Assembly: GCF_006540305.1 (NCBI RefSeq)
Contig: NZ_BJOR01000001.1
Span: forward strand, 3,286,001 to 3,350,000
DNA from: Streptomyces sp. 6-11-2
Lineage (GTDB): Bacteria; Actinomycetota; Actinomycetes; Streptomycetales; Streptomycetaceae
Length of the DNA stretch: 64,000 nucleotides
Direction of reading: 5' to 3'
In this document: in pieces, positions 44,076 to 52,713 of the stretch
Position numbering within the stretch: position 1 is the first letter of the stretch
How the letters are laid out: each line of letters begins with the position of its first letter
The notes under the pieces: model-generated
The model's database searches: none
Told to the model about the DNA's origin: nothing
What the model saw: the letters and a program-made list of their open reading frames with translations, nothing else
Made by a program: the position numbers and the translations under genes

Positions 44076-44109
44076 CAAGGGGCCCGGCGACGATTCGCCG
44101 GGCCCCTTG
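44076..44109. terminator. Bidirectional terminator, 15-bp stem
   Basis: CAAGGGGCCCGGCGA pairs perfectly with TCGCCGGGCCCCTTG around CGAT, between the convergent Yip1 and Cys-rich genes. Confidence 0.92.
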
Positions 44110-44138
44110 CTCGTCTCCTGCCTGCTCGACTCCTGCCG

Positions 44139-44570
44139 TCAGAGCGTGCCGCCGATCTCACACGCCCTGCACGGCGGCTGCCCGCAGGTGCACTGCATGA
44201 CGGCCTCCACGACCCCGCGGTCGTGGTAGAGGCACTCGTCCTTGCAGGTGTGGCGCGGGATGAACCCCGCCGGGATCTCGCCGGGCCACGGTTCGTGGCC
44301 GTCCCGGCAGCGGGCGAACCGCCCGGGGTCGGTGGAGTGCAGGTCGTGCATGCTCGACCGTGCCTTGTCCTCCAGCTCCCGCACCCGCTCCACCAGGCTC
44401 TTCAGCTCGGCGGCGAGGCCGGCGTACTGGTCGGTGCCGGTCCGCACGTGCGCGGCCCGCAGCGCCATCGCCGCGTTGCCCAAAAACCTGCCGGCGTCCT
44501 GAAGGTCGGTCACGTGATGCAACTGAATGCCGTTCACGCCTCGTACCCACACGGCGTCCATGTTGCTCAC
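44139..44570 (-). CDS. Conserved hypothetical Cys-rich protein
   Basis: Soluble protein of 143 residues. A helical first half (about 20-75, coiled-coil-like) precedes a C-terminal region with a likely metal site: HTCKDECLYHD followed by MQCTCGQPPCRAC. The Cys/His spacing suggests one or two zinc sites. AAGGAGGG lies 7 bases before GTG 44570. No family recognised; a nucleic-acid-binding or regulatory role is possible. Confidence 0.7.
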   Translation of the reverse strand: MSNMDAVWVRGVNGIQLHHVTDLQDAGRFLGNAAMALRAAHVRTGTDQYAGLAAELKSLVERVRELEDKARSSMHDLHSTDPGRFARCRDGHEPWPGEIPAGFIPRHTCKDECLYHDRGVVEAVMQCTCGQPPCRACEIGGTL

Positions 44571-44957
44571 CGATCCGCCCTCCTTGGTTTTCTGCGAGAC
44601 AGTATGCGTGGCGTCGGCGCCTCCACATAAGGAAAAATCAATCTATTTACCGAAACTAAAGGCCTCGGCCGCAACCGTCCAGCAAAATTCGGAGTGAGTC
44701 GGCTCACTCTTCCCCTCGCAATGGATCTTCCACTGCTTCACCGCGGCACCCGGCTGATCAACGCGGCCGCTCGATCACGCACTGATGCGCACACCACGGG
44801 CCACCGGAGCAGGAGAGGGACGCGGGCGGCCCCTCTCCGACTTGACACGCCCATTGACGAGACGTCTCCTTGAAGAGAGGAAACAGTTGCGGCAGACGCT
44901 TTTCCAGGCGTGCCGCACACTCGGGTTCGCGAGCGTCCAGTGGTTTCCGGAGCGATA
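44571..44957. other. AT-rich promoter region upstream of the formamide operon
   Basis: Divergent region between the Cys-rich gene and fmdB. It includes an unusually AT-rich patch (44625-44690), an inverted repeat at 44692-44709, a possible -35 TTGACA at 44842-44847 and a GAGACGTCTC palindrome near 44860. No gene seen. Confidence 0.5.
44692..44709. promoter_or_regulatory. Inverted repeat upstream of the formamide operon
   Basis: GAGTGAG-TCGG-CTCACTC, perfect 7-bp arms next to the AT-rich patch; candidate regulator site for fmdB-amiS-fmdA. Confidence 0.5.
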
Positions 44958-45236
44958 ATGGCTACTTACGAATATCTGTGCAGCCATTGCGGTCCTTTCG
45001 ATGTGAAATTGACGATCGGAACGGCACCCAAGACGTACGGCTGCCCTTTTTGCGCGGACGCTGCGAGGCGTTTGTACTCCGCGTCCGGCCTGTCGACGGC
45101 CTCGAGCGCGTCCGCCGTCCTCCACGAACGCGAGGAGCAGGCCCGTGAGGCCCCAGCAGTAGTCTCCGAAGTGCCGCCGCGCACAAGGCCGGAGCCGCGA
45201 CCGCACCCCGCGCTCTCGCGGTTGCCGCGTCCCTGA
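44958..45236 (+). CDS. fmdB: FmdB-type zinc-ribbon protein
   Basis: Protein of 92 residues. MATYEYLCSHCGPFDVKLTI and a second CPFC pair form the zinc ribbon found in FmdB, the small regulatory-type protein of formamidase operons in Methylophilus. The second half is Ala/Pro/Arg-rich and disordered. ATG 44958 has GGAG at 6 bases. First gene of a three-gene formamide operon. Confidence 0.85.
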   Translation: MATYEYLCSHCGPFDVKLTIGTAPKTYGCPFCADAARRLYSASGLSTASSASAVLHEREEQAREAPAVVSEVPPRTRPEPRPHPALSRLPRP

Positions 45237-45274
45237 CTGTCTCCACCCCACGCGGAGTCAGGAGGTGCGTCCCG

Positions 45275-45928
45275 GTGGGAAATGTGGGACTCCTCTTTGT
45301 CGGTGCGGTGCTCTTCATGAATGGGTTGCTGCTTCTCGGCAAGGTCGACGCCCGGGCGGGAGCAGTGTTCAACCTGTTCATAGGAACACTTCAGGTACTG
45401 ACGCCGACTTATCTCATCTTCACCTCCGGCGGCGACCCCAAGAAGATCCTGGCGGCATCCGGAATCTATCTGTTCGCCTTCACCTACCTCTATGTGGGTA
45501 TCGGCCTGCTCGCCGACCTCGACACCACCGGGGTCGGCTATTACTCATTGTTTGTGGCAATTGCCGCCCTGGGATATTCGTACGCCAATTTCCGGCTCCT
45601 GAAGGACTACCCCTTCGGGGTCATCTGGCTCTACTGGGCCTTGCTGTGGTTCCTGTTCTTCCTGCTGCTCGGTCTCAAGATGGACCACCTCAGGATCTAT
45701 ACGGGCTGGATCACCGCGATCGAGGGCTGGGTCACCGGTGCCATTCCGGCGGGGCTGCTGCTCTCCGGCTACTGGAAGCACCCCACCGAGACCGCCATCG
45801 CCCTGGGGGTCTTCGGCGTGCTGATGTTCGTGGGGCTGTGGCCGCGCACCCGTCGATCTCCTCAGCCCACCCAAGCCGCTCCGCCGGCCAATGGTGCGGG
45901 CGCCCCAACGTCACCGGATCAGAAGTGA
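45275..45928 (+). CDS. amiS: AmiS/UreI-family amide channel
   Basis: Integral membrane protein of 217 residues with six helices, opening MGNVGLLFVGAVLFMNGLLL. The family forms proton-gated or open channels for urea and short amides. Residues 190-217 are a soluble Pro/Ala tail. AGGAGG precedes GTG 45275, 38 bases after fmdB. It should bring formamide or acetamide into the cell for the downstream amidase. Confidence 0.9.
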   Translation: MGNVGLLFVGAVLFMNGLLLLGKVDARAGAVFNLFIGTLQVLTPTYLIFTSGGDPKKILAASGIYLFAFTYLYVGIGLLADLDTTGVGYYSLFVAIAALGYSYANFRLLKDYPFGVIWLYWALLWFLFFLLLGLKMDHLRIYTGWITAIEGWVTGAIPAGLLLSGYWKHPTETAIALGVFGVLMFVGLWPRTRRSPQPTQAAPPANGAGAPTSPDQK

Positions 45929-45937
45929 GGAGCTGTC

Positions 45938-47188
45938 ATGCCCGAAATTCTCTTCAGTGTGGACCAGAGCAAGTCGATGCGTGAGCAGGACGTTCCCGGA
46001 CACAACAGGTGGCACCCCGACATCCCCAGCGCCACCATGGTGAAGCCGGGAGCGGAGTTCCGCATAGAGTGCCGCGACTGGACCGACTGCCAGATCGGCG
46101 ACAACGACTCCGCCAACGATGTGCGCGACATCGACCTGACCATCCCTCACATGCTCAGCGGGCCGATAGGCGTGGAGGGCGCCGAACCAGGCGACCTGCT
46201 CGTCGTCGACATCCTCGACCTCGGCGCCGTGCCGCAGCAGAGCGGGGACGCGGCCGGCCAGGGCTGGGGCTACACCGGCATCTTCGCCAAGACCAACGGC
46301 GGAGGCTTCCTGACCGACTACTTCCCGGACTCCTACAAGGCCGTCTGGAACTTCCACGGCCAGCAGGCGGTCTCCCGCCACCTGCCCGGCATCCGCTACA
46401 CCGGAATCACCCACCCCGGGCTGTTCGGAACGGCCCCGTCCGCCGAGATGCTCGCGCGCTGGAACGCCCGCGAGAAGGCGCTGATCGACACCGATCCGAA
46501 CCGGGTCCCGCCCCTCGCCGTACCTCCGGACGCCAGCAACGCACTCGCCGGCACGGCCACCGGGGACCTCGCCAAGCGGATCGCCGCGGAAGGCGCGCGC
46601 ACGGTGCCGGCCCGTGAGAACGGCGGCAACCAGGACATCAAGAACATGACCCGCGGCTCGCGGGCGTTCTTCCCCGTGTACGTCAAGGACGCCAAGCTCT
46701 CCGCGGGCGACCTGCACTTCAGCCAGGGCGACGGAGAGATCAGCTTCTGCGGCGCCATCGAGATGGGCGGCTTCATCGACTTCCACATCGACCTGATCAA
46801 GGGCGGCATGGAGAAGTACGGCATCACCACCAACCCGGTGTTCATGCCCGGCAACGTCGAGCCGCGCTACACGGAGTTCATCAGCTTCATCGGTGTCTCC
46901 GTCGACCACGACACGGACACCAACTTCTACATGGACGCGACGCTGGCCTACCGGCGTGCCTGCCTCAACGCGGTTGAGTACTTCAAGAGGTTCGGCTACA
47001 GCGGAGAGCAGGCCTACCTGCTGCTCGGCTCCGCGCCCATAGAGGGACGCATCAGCGGCATCGTCGACATCCCGAACGCCTGCTGCTCGCTGTACGTGCC
47101 CACCGCCATGTTCGACTTCGACGTCCGGCCGTCCGCCGCCGGCCCGATGAAGGCCGACCGCGGCCAGGCGGCGCTGACCACCGCCTGA
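45938..47188 (+). CDS. fmdA: Formamidase
   Basis: Enzyme of 416 residues of the FmdA/AmdA family that hydrolyses formamide to formate and ammonia. Landmarks are the N-terminal FSVDQSKSMREQDVPGHNRWHPD, QGWGYTGIFAKTNGGGFL and the family-typical GDGEISFCGAIEMGG with its conserved Glu. The C-terminal NACCSLYVPTAMFDFD is also standard. It lies 9 bases after amiS. The operon supplies nitrogen; formate may be oxidised elsewhere. Confidence 0.95.
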   Translation: MPEILFSVDQSKSMREQDVPGHNRWHPDIPSATMVKPGAEFRIECRDWTDCQIGDNDSANDVRDIDLTIPHMLSGPIGVEGAEPGDLLVVDILDLGAVPQQSGDAAGQGWGYTGIFAKTNGGGFLTDYFPDSYKAVWNFHGQQAVSRHLPGIRYTGITHPGLFGTAPSAEMLARWNAREKALIDTDPNRVPPLAVPPDASNALAGTATGDLAKRIAAEGARTVPARENGGNQDIKNMTRGSRAFFPVYVKDAKLSAGDLHFSQGDGEISFCGAIEMGGFIDFHIDLIKGGMEKYGITTNPVFMPGNVEPRYTEFISFIGVSVDHDTDTNFYMDATLAYRRACLNAVEYFKRFGYSGEQAYLLLGSAPIEGRISGIVDIPNACCSLYVPTAMFDFDVRPSAAGPMKADRGQAALTTA

Positions 47189-47206
47189 CCGGACCACCGC
47201 ACAGGA

Positions 47207-47234
47207 ACGGCCCCGCAACGCGCTGCGGGGCCGT
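47207..47234. terminator. Bidirectional terminator after fmdA
   Basis: ACGGCCCCGCA pairs perfectly with TGCGGGGCCGT around a 6-base loop. Confidence 0.85.
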
Positions 47235-47276
47235 ACGGCCTTCGACACGGCGCTACGGGGCCTCTCGGGCCTCTCC

Positions 47277-47786
47277 CTACAGGGCGTCCTTCGAGGGCGT
47301 GATCGGCGTACCGGCCTTGCGGCACGGGGGCAGCACGGACCACGGGAAGTTGATCCAGTCGTCGGTGCGCTTCCAGACGTACTCGCACTTCACGAGCGAC
47401 TGGGACTTCTCGTAGATGACGGCGCTGCGCACCTCGGCGACGGTGTCCAGGCAGAAGTCACGGACCAGCTTGAGCGTCCTGCCGGTGTCGGCGACGTCGT
47501 CGGTGATCAGGACCTTCTTGTCGGAGAAGTCGATGACGTTGGGCACGGGCGCGAGCATGACGGGCATCTCGAGCGTGGTGCCGACGCCGGTGTAGAACTC
47601 CACGTTGACCAGGTGGATGTTCTTGCAGTCGAGGGCGTAGGCGAGCCCGCCGGCGACGAAGACACCGCCACGCGCGATGCTGAGCACGATGTCCGGCTCG
47701 TACCCGTCGTCGGCGATGGTCTGCGCGAGCTCGCGCACGGCGACGCCGAAGTCCTCGTAGGTGAGGTTCTCTCGTATCTCGGTCAT
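47277..47786 (-). CDS. Phosphoribosyltransferase
   Basis: PRTase-fold protein of 169 residues. The PRPP loop VLITDDVADTGRTLKL, with an Asp pair before Thr-Gly, and the early IARGGVFVAGGLAY hydrophobic element are typical of purine-salvage (hypoxanthine/xanthine) enzymes or of PRTase-like regulators. It lies 14 bases after dcd with GAGGGG upstream of its ATG, so the pair form a nucleotide-salvage operon. Specific base unknown. Confidence 0.82.
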   Translation of the reverse strand: MTEIRENLTYEDFGVAVRELAQTIADDGYEPDIVLSIARGGVFVAGGLAYALDCKNIHLVNVEFYTGVGTTLEMPVMLAPVPNVIDFSDKKVLITDDVADTGRTLKLVRDFCLDTVAEVRSAVIYEKSQSLVKCEYVWKRTDDWINFPWSVLPPCRKAGTPITPSKDAL

Positions 47787-47800
47787 GTCGTGGGTGCCCC

Positions 47801-48376
47801 TCACACCTGCGTCCGGTGGAAGCCGACGTAGGAGCGGGAGGCGGTGGGACCGCGCTGCCCCTGGTACCGGGAGCCGTAGCGTTCGCTGCCGTACGGGGCC
47901 TCGGCGGGCGAGCTGAGCCGGAACATGCACAGCTGCCCGATCTTCATCCCGGGCCAGAGCTTGATCGGCAGGGTCGCGAGGTTCGACAGCTCCAGGGTCA
48001 CGTGCCCGGAGAACCCGGGGTCGATGAACCCGGCGGTGGAGTGGGTGACCAGCCCGAGCCGCCCGAGCGAGCTCTTGCCCTCGAGCCGGGAGGCGAGGTC
48101 GTCGGGAAGCGTGATGACCTCGTACGTCGACGCGAGGACGAACTCACCCGGGTGCAGGATGAACGGCTCGTCGCCCTCCGGCTCGACCAGCCGGGTGAGG
48201 TCGGGCTGCTCGACGGAGGGGTCGATGTGGGGGTAGCGGTGATTCTCGAACACCCGGAAGTAGCGGTCCAGCCGCACATCGATGCTCGACGGCTGCACCA
48301 TGGATTCGTCGAAGGGATCGATCCGCACCCGTCCGGCGTCGATCTCGGCCCGGAGGTCCTTGTCTGAGAGAAGCAC
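47801..48376 (-). CDS. dcd: dCTP deaminase
   Basis: Enzyme of 191 residues that turns dCTP into dUTP for thymidylate synthesis. Family signatures: [12 protein letters not shown] near 26, [24 protein letters not shown] with the catalytic Glu, and the C-terminal [12 protein letters not shown] that closes the site. GTG 48376 lies 6 bases after TATCCT without a ribosome site, so the message is leaderless. Position matches S. coelicolor. Confidence 0.97.
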   Translation of the reverse strand: MLLSDKDLRAEIDAGRVRIDPFDESMVQPSSIDVRLDRYFRVFENHRYPHIDPSVEQPDLTRLVEPEGDEPFILHPGEFVLASTYEVITLPDDLASRLEGKSSLGRLGLVTHSTAGFIDPGFSGHVTLELSNLATLPIKLWPGMKIGQLCMFRLSSPAEAPYGSERYGSRYQGQRGPTASRSYVGFHRTQV

Positions 48377-48382
48377 GTAGCG

Positions 48383-48388
48383 AGGATA
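48383..48388 (-). promoter_or_regulatory. Leaderless -10 element of dcd
   Basis: TATCCT, 6 bases before GTG 48376. Confidence 0.5.
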
Positions 48389-48451
48389 CGCAAGGCGCGC
48401 GGAGCCCCCGCAATCAGGACGACTCCACGCGCCGGTGCCGCGATACTGCCG

Positions 48452-48610
48452 CTACCGCTTCTGAAGTGCCACGGGCACCGCACTGCGGAGCCTGGCGCAC
48501 CGTGGACACCTCATGAGCCGGCCGGGGCCGAGCCGCTCGGCCTGCTGCATCGGGAACGAAGCGGTGCTGAACACGTGCCCCTCGGCACAACGGACGACGG
48601 TGCGCTCCAT
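48452..48610 (-). CDS. Small zinc-ribbon protein (52 residues)
   Basis: Very short protein. MERTVVRCAEGHVFSTASFP followed by MRCPRC gives a Cys-x3-His ... Cys-x2-Cys pattern like a zinc ribbon or a ribosome-associated zinc-binding peptide. AAGGGA lies upstream of ATG 48610. The wider frame running upstream is not coding. It sits between dcd and tRNA-Gly. Confidence 0.6.
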   Translation of the reverse strand: MERTVVRCAEGHVFSTASFPMQQAERLGPGRLMRCPRCARLRSAVPVALQKR

Positions 48611-48878
48611 CAAGTCCCTTAAGTCCCTTCCCCAGAACCGCGTCTGGCCTCTCGCCGCCTGACGACAAAAGCCACAGTACGGGATCAAAGAGACGCGCCA
48701 CCAGACGGCGCTCCGGCCCCAAAGGACCCCTCGCACACACCCCCACCGTACGCCCCAACTCCGTTCCCCCGCAGCGCCGCTCCCCTCTTCGAACGCACGC
48801 CGGCCCCACGGTCCGAGCACCGGGGGCCAGGGATGGGGTACAGTGAGCGCCGGACCCGGACTTCGATCGGCGTCTTAC

Positions 48879-48952
48879 GCGGGTGTAGTTTAATGGTAGA
48901 ACATCAGCTTCCCAAGCTGAGAGCGCGAGTTCGATTCTCGTCACCCGCTCCA
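48879..48952 (+). tRNA. tRNA-Gly (anticodon CCC)
   Basis: Seventy-four bases including a genomically encoded CCA. The acceptor GCGGGTG pairs with CACCCGC, the anticodon loop is TTCCCAA, and the T-arm TTCGATT is normal. A terminator follows at once. The adjoining integrase remnant suggests the 3' end has been an integration site. Confidence 0.95.
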
Positions 48953-48956
48953 CGAG

Positions 48957-48985
48957 AAAGGCCCAGGTCAGAGACCGGGGCCTTT
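48957..48985 (+). terminator. Terminator of tRNA-Gly
   Basis: AAAGGCCC pairs with GGGCCTTT around a 13-base loop, followed by T residues. Confidence 0.75.
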
Positions 48986-49000
48986 TGCTTTCCGCGGCGA

Positions 49001-49314
49001 TCACTCGCCGCGTGCCAGATTCGTGCCAGAAGGCTTGTCGGCCTTCTTCCGGGTGGCCTCGGCCCGAGCCTTCCGGACGGCGGCGACCTCTTCCTGCCGT
49101 CCTTGAGGGTGGCACCGGACCGCGTGGACAGCGTGTGCCCCGTGTGGCGGAGATCGTAGAACCGGAAGCCCTCGGACATGCCGACGATCTCACGCGCCCG
49201 TCGCCACTTCCGCCCGAAGGTGCTGCGCCGGAACGGAGCTCCCTTCTCGCCGACGAAGATCAGCCCGTCCCGTCCACGGGCAGAGCACACGCTTACGAAG
49301 CGAAGCCCGGCCAC
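49001..49314 (-). pseudogene. Truncated tyrosine-recombinase (integrase)
   Basis: The C-terminal catalytic part of a phage-type integrase is recognisable: GLIFVGEKGAPFRRSTFGRK, then FRFYDLRHTGHTLSTRSG with the conserved Arg and His. The frame then changes and a deletion removes the segment with the catalytic tyrosine. The final residues (EEVAAVRKARAEATRKKADK, ending with a stop at 49001) are present in another frame. The N-terminal half is missing. It is therefore an inactive remnant of an element that used tRNA-Gly. Confidence 0.8.
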
Positions 49315-49384
49315 TTGCTCTACGCCACCGCGCCTCCGAGGATCGTCAGCGAGTACTTCTCATACGCCCGGTGCAGAACCATCA

Positions 49385-49594
49385 TCACCGGCCCTGAGGT
49401 GAACACCCCGCTGAATCGGTTTCCTTCTTCGCCTGCTTGAGCCACGAAGACGCCTTGCTGTGGTCGATTCCCGCCACGTCGAGTCCAGTGCAGGAAGCGA
49501 GGAAGTCAAAACCATCGGATTGGTTCGTGCCGGCTCCGCGCAGAAGAGACGAGAGCTGAGTGAGGAAGTCCTTCCCGGTGTATCCGGTGGCCAT
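49385..49594 (-). CDS. Small hypothetical protein (69 residues)
   Basis: Short soluble protein with two helical segments (TGKDFLTQLSSLLRGAG, DHSKASSWLKQAKKET). ATG 49594 lacks a clear ribosome site and protein-like sequence continues upstream in frame to a TAG, which is the stop of the lipoprotein gene. Possibly a fragment. No family recognised. Confidence 0.35.
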   Translation of the reverse strand: MATGYTGKDFLTQLSSLLRGAGTNQSDGFDFLASCTGLDVAGIDHSKASSWLKQAKKETDSAGCSPQGR

Positions 49595-49678
49595 CGTGTC
49601 CGCCGGGCCGAAGCTGGGCCGCTCGTCGCTGGTTACCGCATGCTTCGGCAGATCGGCGGCACGCGGCGCAGTCCGCGC

Positions 49679-50056
49679 CTACGTCGTGTCCTTGCAGCCC
49701 TCCGAAACTCTCATCACGTAGAAGACCACCGGGTACTCGGTGATCTGCTGGTACGGGCGCGGCTGGGAGCCGCAGATCTTCCACGCAGCCGGATCGTCCA
49801 CCGGACGGCCCTGCCCGCTCGCGTCCTTGAAGGTCATGTCGAGTTCGGAGCTCATCTGCTCGTACGCCCTCCCGGCGTTACCGCCGGCCATATCGGGCAT
49901 GACGGCGTCAACGGGTGCCGAACGATGCGTCCTGGCGGGCCCCGGGCTGATCGTGGTGCTCGTCGAGACGTCAGGCACGGACGACGCGCCGCAGGCGGTG
50001 GCTGAGACCAGGAGCGTAGCGACGAGGGCGGATCTCAAAAGCTTGGTGACGGTCAT
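49679..50056 (-). CDS. Small lipoprotein
   Basis: Protein of 125 residues with the signal MTVTKLLRSALVATLLVSAT ending in a lipobox whose Cys is at about residue 22, followed by a Ser/Thr linker and a small domain with two further Cys (WKICGSQPRP, VSEGCKDTT) that may form a disulfide. GGGGGAA precedes the ATG. Exported and membrane-anchored; no family recognised. Part of the accessory stretch beyond tRNA-Gly. Confidence 0.7.
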   Translation of the reverse strand: MTVTKLLRSALVATLLVSATACGASSVPDVSTSTTISPGPARTHRSAPVDAVMPDMAGGNAGRAYEQMSSELDMTFKDASGQGRPVDDPAAWKICGSQPRPYQQITEYPVVFYVMRVSEGCKDTT

Positions 50057-50603
50057 TTCCCCCCATGTGATGGCGGTTCGAAACCATATCCAATTCGATA
50101 GCCGCATCCAGTCACAGCTCGGGACGAGCGATCGCGGCCGGTCCTGTTCCCTGCCACCCTTCCGACCACTCACCCCAGCTCCCATCCCGGTGCCGGCCGA
50201 TCCCCGCCGGAGGCAGTGCCTTGACCGTGGGCCGCGCTCTGCGGTGCTCGACTCATGGCCACCGGCCCTATCCACCTGTGGAGTTGATGGAGGGGGCCAG
50301 GTGGCGGCGGACGCCAACGCCCATCCCAACGCAGGGTGACCGATTGCGGTCGCCGGCTGATATCTCACCAACGGGCCAGAGGAAAGATCATTGCTCGAAG
50401 GCTGCTCCTCTTCGTGAGTGGGGGTCCGGGGCGACACCGCCGGGCCCTCTCTGGGCCCTCCGAGGGTGACAAGCAACGGCCAACAACGACCACCCATGAC
50501 CGCCCGATCGCAGATCACTCGTGCCAAAGCAACTCCCGGTCAAAGTCGTTCCGTCGGCCGCGTGGTAGCTTGCCGCGCCGCACAACTTGACCTGGAGGCA
50601 TGC
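50057..50603. other. 547-base stretch without a supported gene
   Basis: Divergent gap between the lipoprotein gene and a small plus-strand gene. TAGCTT near 50566 could be the -10 of the latter. I see no convincing frame, terminator or repeat. Confidence 0.4.
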
Positions 50604-50813
50604 ATGGCCAGCTACGAAGAGCACGAGCACGCTGCCATCGAACTCTTGGCGCCGCTAAGAGGTGCCATGGGAGGAACAGTCCAGCCGGACTACCGCTTGC
50701 AGATGGCTCAGGTGGAGGCGCTTCTGGCGCTCGCCGCAGCCATAGCCGGTCGTCACCAGGAGGGCGGAGCGCCGGGACAGTCACCGATCGCGAACGGCCC
50801 TGCCGGCTTCTGA
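50604..50813 (+). CDS. Small acidic hypothetical protein (69 residues)
   Basis: Mostly helical; MASYEEHEHAAIELLAPLRG opens it, then an Ala/Leu-rich helix and a disordered Gly/Pro tail. GGAGG lies 6 bases before the ATG, so translation is well supported. No homology recognised. It precedes the DUF3592 gene on the same strand by 77 bases. Confidence 0.6.
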   Translation: MASYEEHEHAAIELLAPLRGAMGGTVQPDYRLQMAQVEALLALAAAIAGRHQEGGAPGQSPIANGPAGF

Positions 50814-50890
50814 CGAGGAAGGCCGCGGAAGCTTCCATCCGGTGTTGGCGGCGTCTTGGTCCACCACTTCCGGAAGAATGGAAACGGACG

Positions 50891-51421
50891 GTGAGAGACT
50901 TGGACGGCAAATTAGACGCAAGCGCTGCCGGCGGGCGGCAGAACGCGGCCGCGGGAAGCGTGCGACCTCTTTATGCCCTGCGGCCTCTTACGGCCGTGGT
51001 GGTGCTGGGTCTCGCGCTGCTGTTGGCCGCACTGTCGACACTGGTCACGCTTCCCGCGGCCCAGCATCTGCGCTCCTTTCGGGACGGCGAGCGGGCTCCC
51101 GCGACGCTGCATACGCGGGGCTCATGCTTCTTGGGCCGATGCCAGGTCGAGTTCGAGGCCGACGGCCGGACCGTGGTGGCGGATCTGCCGGTGGGCAGCG
51201 GTTTCGGCAAGCAGTCTGTCGGACACCGGATGACCATCCGCTACCACGCGGACGACCCAGAGGTGGCCGTCCATGAGGAAGATGTCGACGGCGGCGGGGC
51301 GGCCGTGGCGGCGGTGTTGTCGGGCGGAGCGGCCCTGCTCTTCCTGCCGCTGTCGGTCGGGTACCTGGTCTACGTCTTGCGGCAGCGGCGCGCAGACGCT
51401 GTGCCTGGACCACAGCGCTGA
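50891..51421 (+). CDS. DUF3592-type membrane protein
   Basis: Protein of 176 residues with two transmembrane helices (about 30-52 and 135-160). Between them an extracytoplasmic beta domain carries the family-like GKQSVGHRMTIRYHADDPEV. The function of DUF3592 proteins is unknown. GTG 50891 was chosen as the only start that places the first helix internally; its ribosome site is weak. Confidence 0.65.
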   Translation: MRDLDGKLDASAAGGRQNAAAGSVRPLYALRPLTAVVVLGLALLLAALSTLVTLPAAQHLRSFRDGERAPATLHTRGSCFLGRCQVEFEADGRTVVADLPVGSGFGKQSVGHRMTIRYHADDPEVAVHEEDVDGGGAAVAAVLSGGAALLFLPLSVGYLVYVLRQRRADAVPGPQR

Positions 51422-51539
51422 CAGGCGCCCCGGTCTTGTTGCCGCACTATTCCTGACCCGCGACAGCGTGCCCGTGGCGCGCCCGTTCGAGCGGCACGCC
51501 GGAGGAAGCCACGGGGAACACCGGTCAGTACTCGCGCCA

Positions 51540-51600
51540 CCCAGGTCAGAGACCTGAGCCTCGCTGTTGCCTGCGCCGATCACTCACCGCGTTCATGGCA
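51540..51600. repeat. Diverged copy of the integrase 3' end and tRNA-proximal flank
   Basis: CCCAGGTCAGAGACC at 51540-51554 repeats 48962-48976 exactly. Further on, CGATCACTCACCGCGT matches CGATCACTCGCCGCGT of the integrase stop region at 15 of 16 bases. Together they suggest an old att-flank duplication about 2.6 kb from the tRNA. Confidence 0.6.
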
Positions 51601-51631
51601 CACCCTGCCGGCACCCCACGCGAACTCGGCC

Positions 51632-52450
51632 TCACGGCGCTTCGTCCGTGGCGCCGGCCGTCGCCTTGACGTACTCGGCGAAGGCGACGGTCCGCTCGAC
51701 GCTACCCGGGCGCGGCGGGTCGTTGAAGTCCAGACCGAGCTGACGGTCGTCGAGGACCTGACGGATCAGGCCCGACCACCGCCGCTCCAGGTGATCCGCC
51801 GCCCACAGCAGGGCCGCCCTCTTGGACGTCACCCGACCTGTCTCGAGAGTGTGCAGGATGCGGCAGAGGCTGGTGACGGCATAGCGCTGGGACCAGGCGA
51901 CGTCGTAGTCGAGCCAGGCGTTGTCGGCGATGAAGTCCCGGGCGTATGCACGCATCTTGGCGCGCAGGACATCCGGGCCGACGGGGTCGACGAGATCCTT
52001 GGGGTCCGGTCCGGTGAGGGTCACACCGCATTCACGCAGGGACCATCGGACGACCTCGGTGTTGCAGTGCGTCGACCATTCCATCGTGCGCGAGCCGTGG
52101 TCGATGAACAGCCAGGACCGGCCGAGTCCTTCGAGCCCTCGCAGTGCTCCCCTGTCGGGATACGAACCTTCCAGATGGCGCGGCCAGTGCCCCGGCCGCG
52201 TGGGAATCTCGTCGTGCATGGCCCGGAGGGCAGCTTCCTGGCCCGGGGCAATGGGGCCGCGGACGGGGATCAGGAAGTCGCAGTCGCTGTGGATGTCCGC
52301 GTCACCGACGGCGAAGGAACCCTGGAGGTACGCACCGACGAAGTTGTCGCCGAGGATCCTCGCGGCACCCTCGGTCAGCTCCCAGAGAACCTCGTTGAGC
52401 TCGGCAAACTGTGTCGGGCTCGGGTGCAAACTCAGATCATTGTCGGCCAC
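51632..52450 (-). CDS. AadA-like aminoglycoside nucleotidyltransferase
   Basis: Protein of 272 residues. The nucleotidyltransferase core has GSFAVGDADIHSDCDFLIPV, the GS...DxD active-site pattern of the ANT superfamily. The C-terminal helical domain (RAALLWAADHLERRW) matches the DUF4111 part of AadA-type ANT(3'')/ANT(9) enzymes. It may adenylylate spectinomycin- or streptomycin-like drugs, but substrate specificity cannot be read from sequence and housekeeping relatives exist. It lies just outside the att-like repeat. Confidence 0.75.
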   Translation of the reverse strand: MADNDLSLHPSPTQFAELNEVLWELTEGAARILGDNFVGAYLQGSFAVGDADIHSDCDFLIPVRGPIAPGQEAALRAMHDEIPTRPGHWPRHLEGSYPDRGALRGLEGLGRSWLFIDHGSRTMEWSTHCNTEVVRWSLRECGVTLTGPDPKDLVDPVGPDVLRAKMRAYARDFIADNAWLDYDVAWSQRYAVTSLCRILHTLETGRVTSKRAALLWAADHLERRWSGLIRQVLDDRQLGLDFNDPPRPGSVERTVAFAEYVKATAGATDEAP

Positions 52451-52713
52451 CCCCGAAGTACATCAACCTCCGGGGAAACCCGTCGACCGAGTTTCTCCCC
52501 GCCACCGTCCGATCGGCTCTCCTTACCGCCGGCCGTCCCGGCTCACTGAACCGAAGCAACGCTGACGACGTACATCGCCTCTGACATCCGCGGCTGACAC
52601 CAACGGGGCGAACAGCGCCGGACTCAGGCGTCCCTCCGCGAAGTCGGCAAGGCGAGACAGAGCTCACCGAGCAGGGGCAGTCCGCCCTCCGCATCGAACT
52701 CGGAAAGCGGTGG

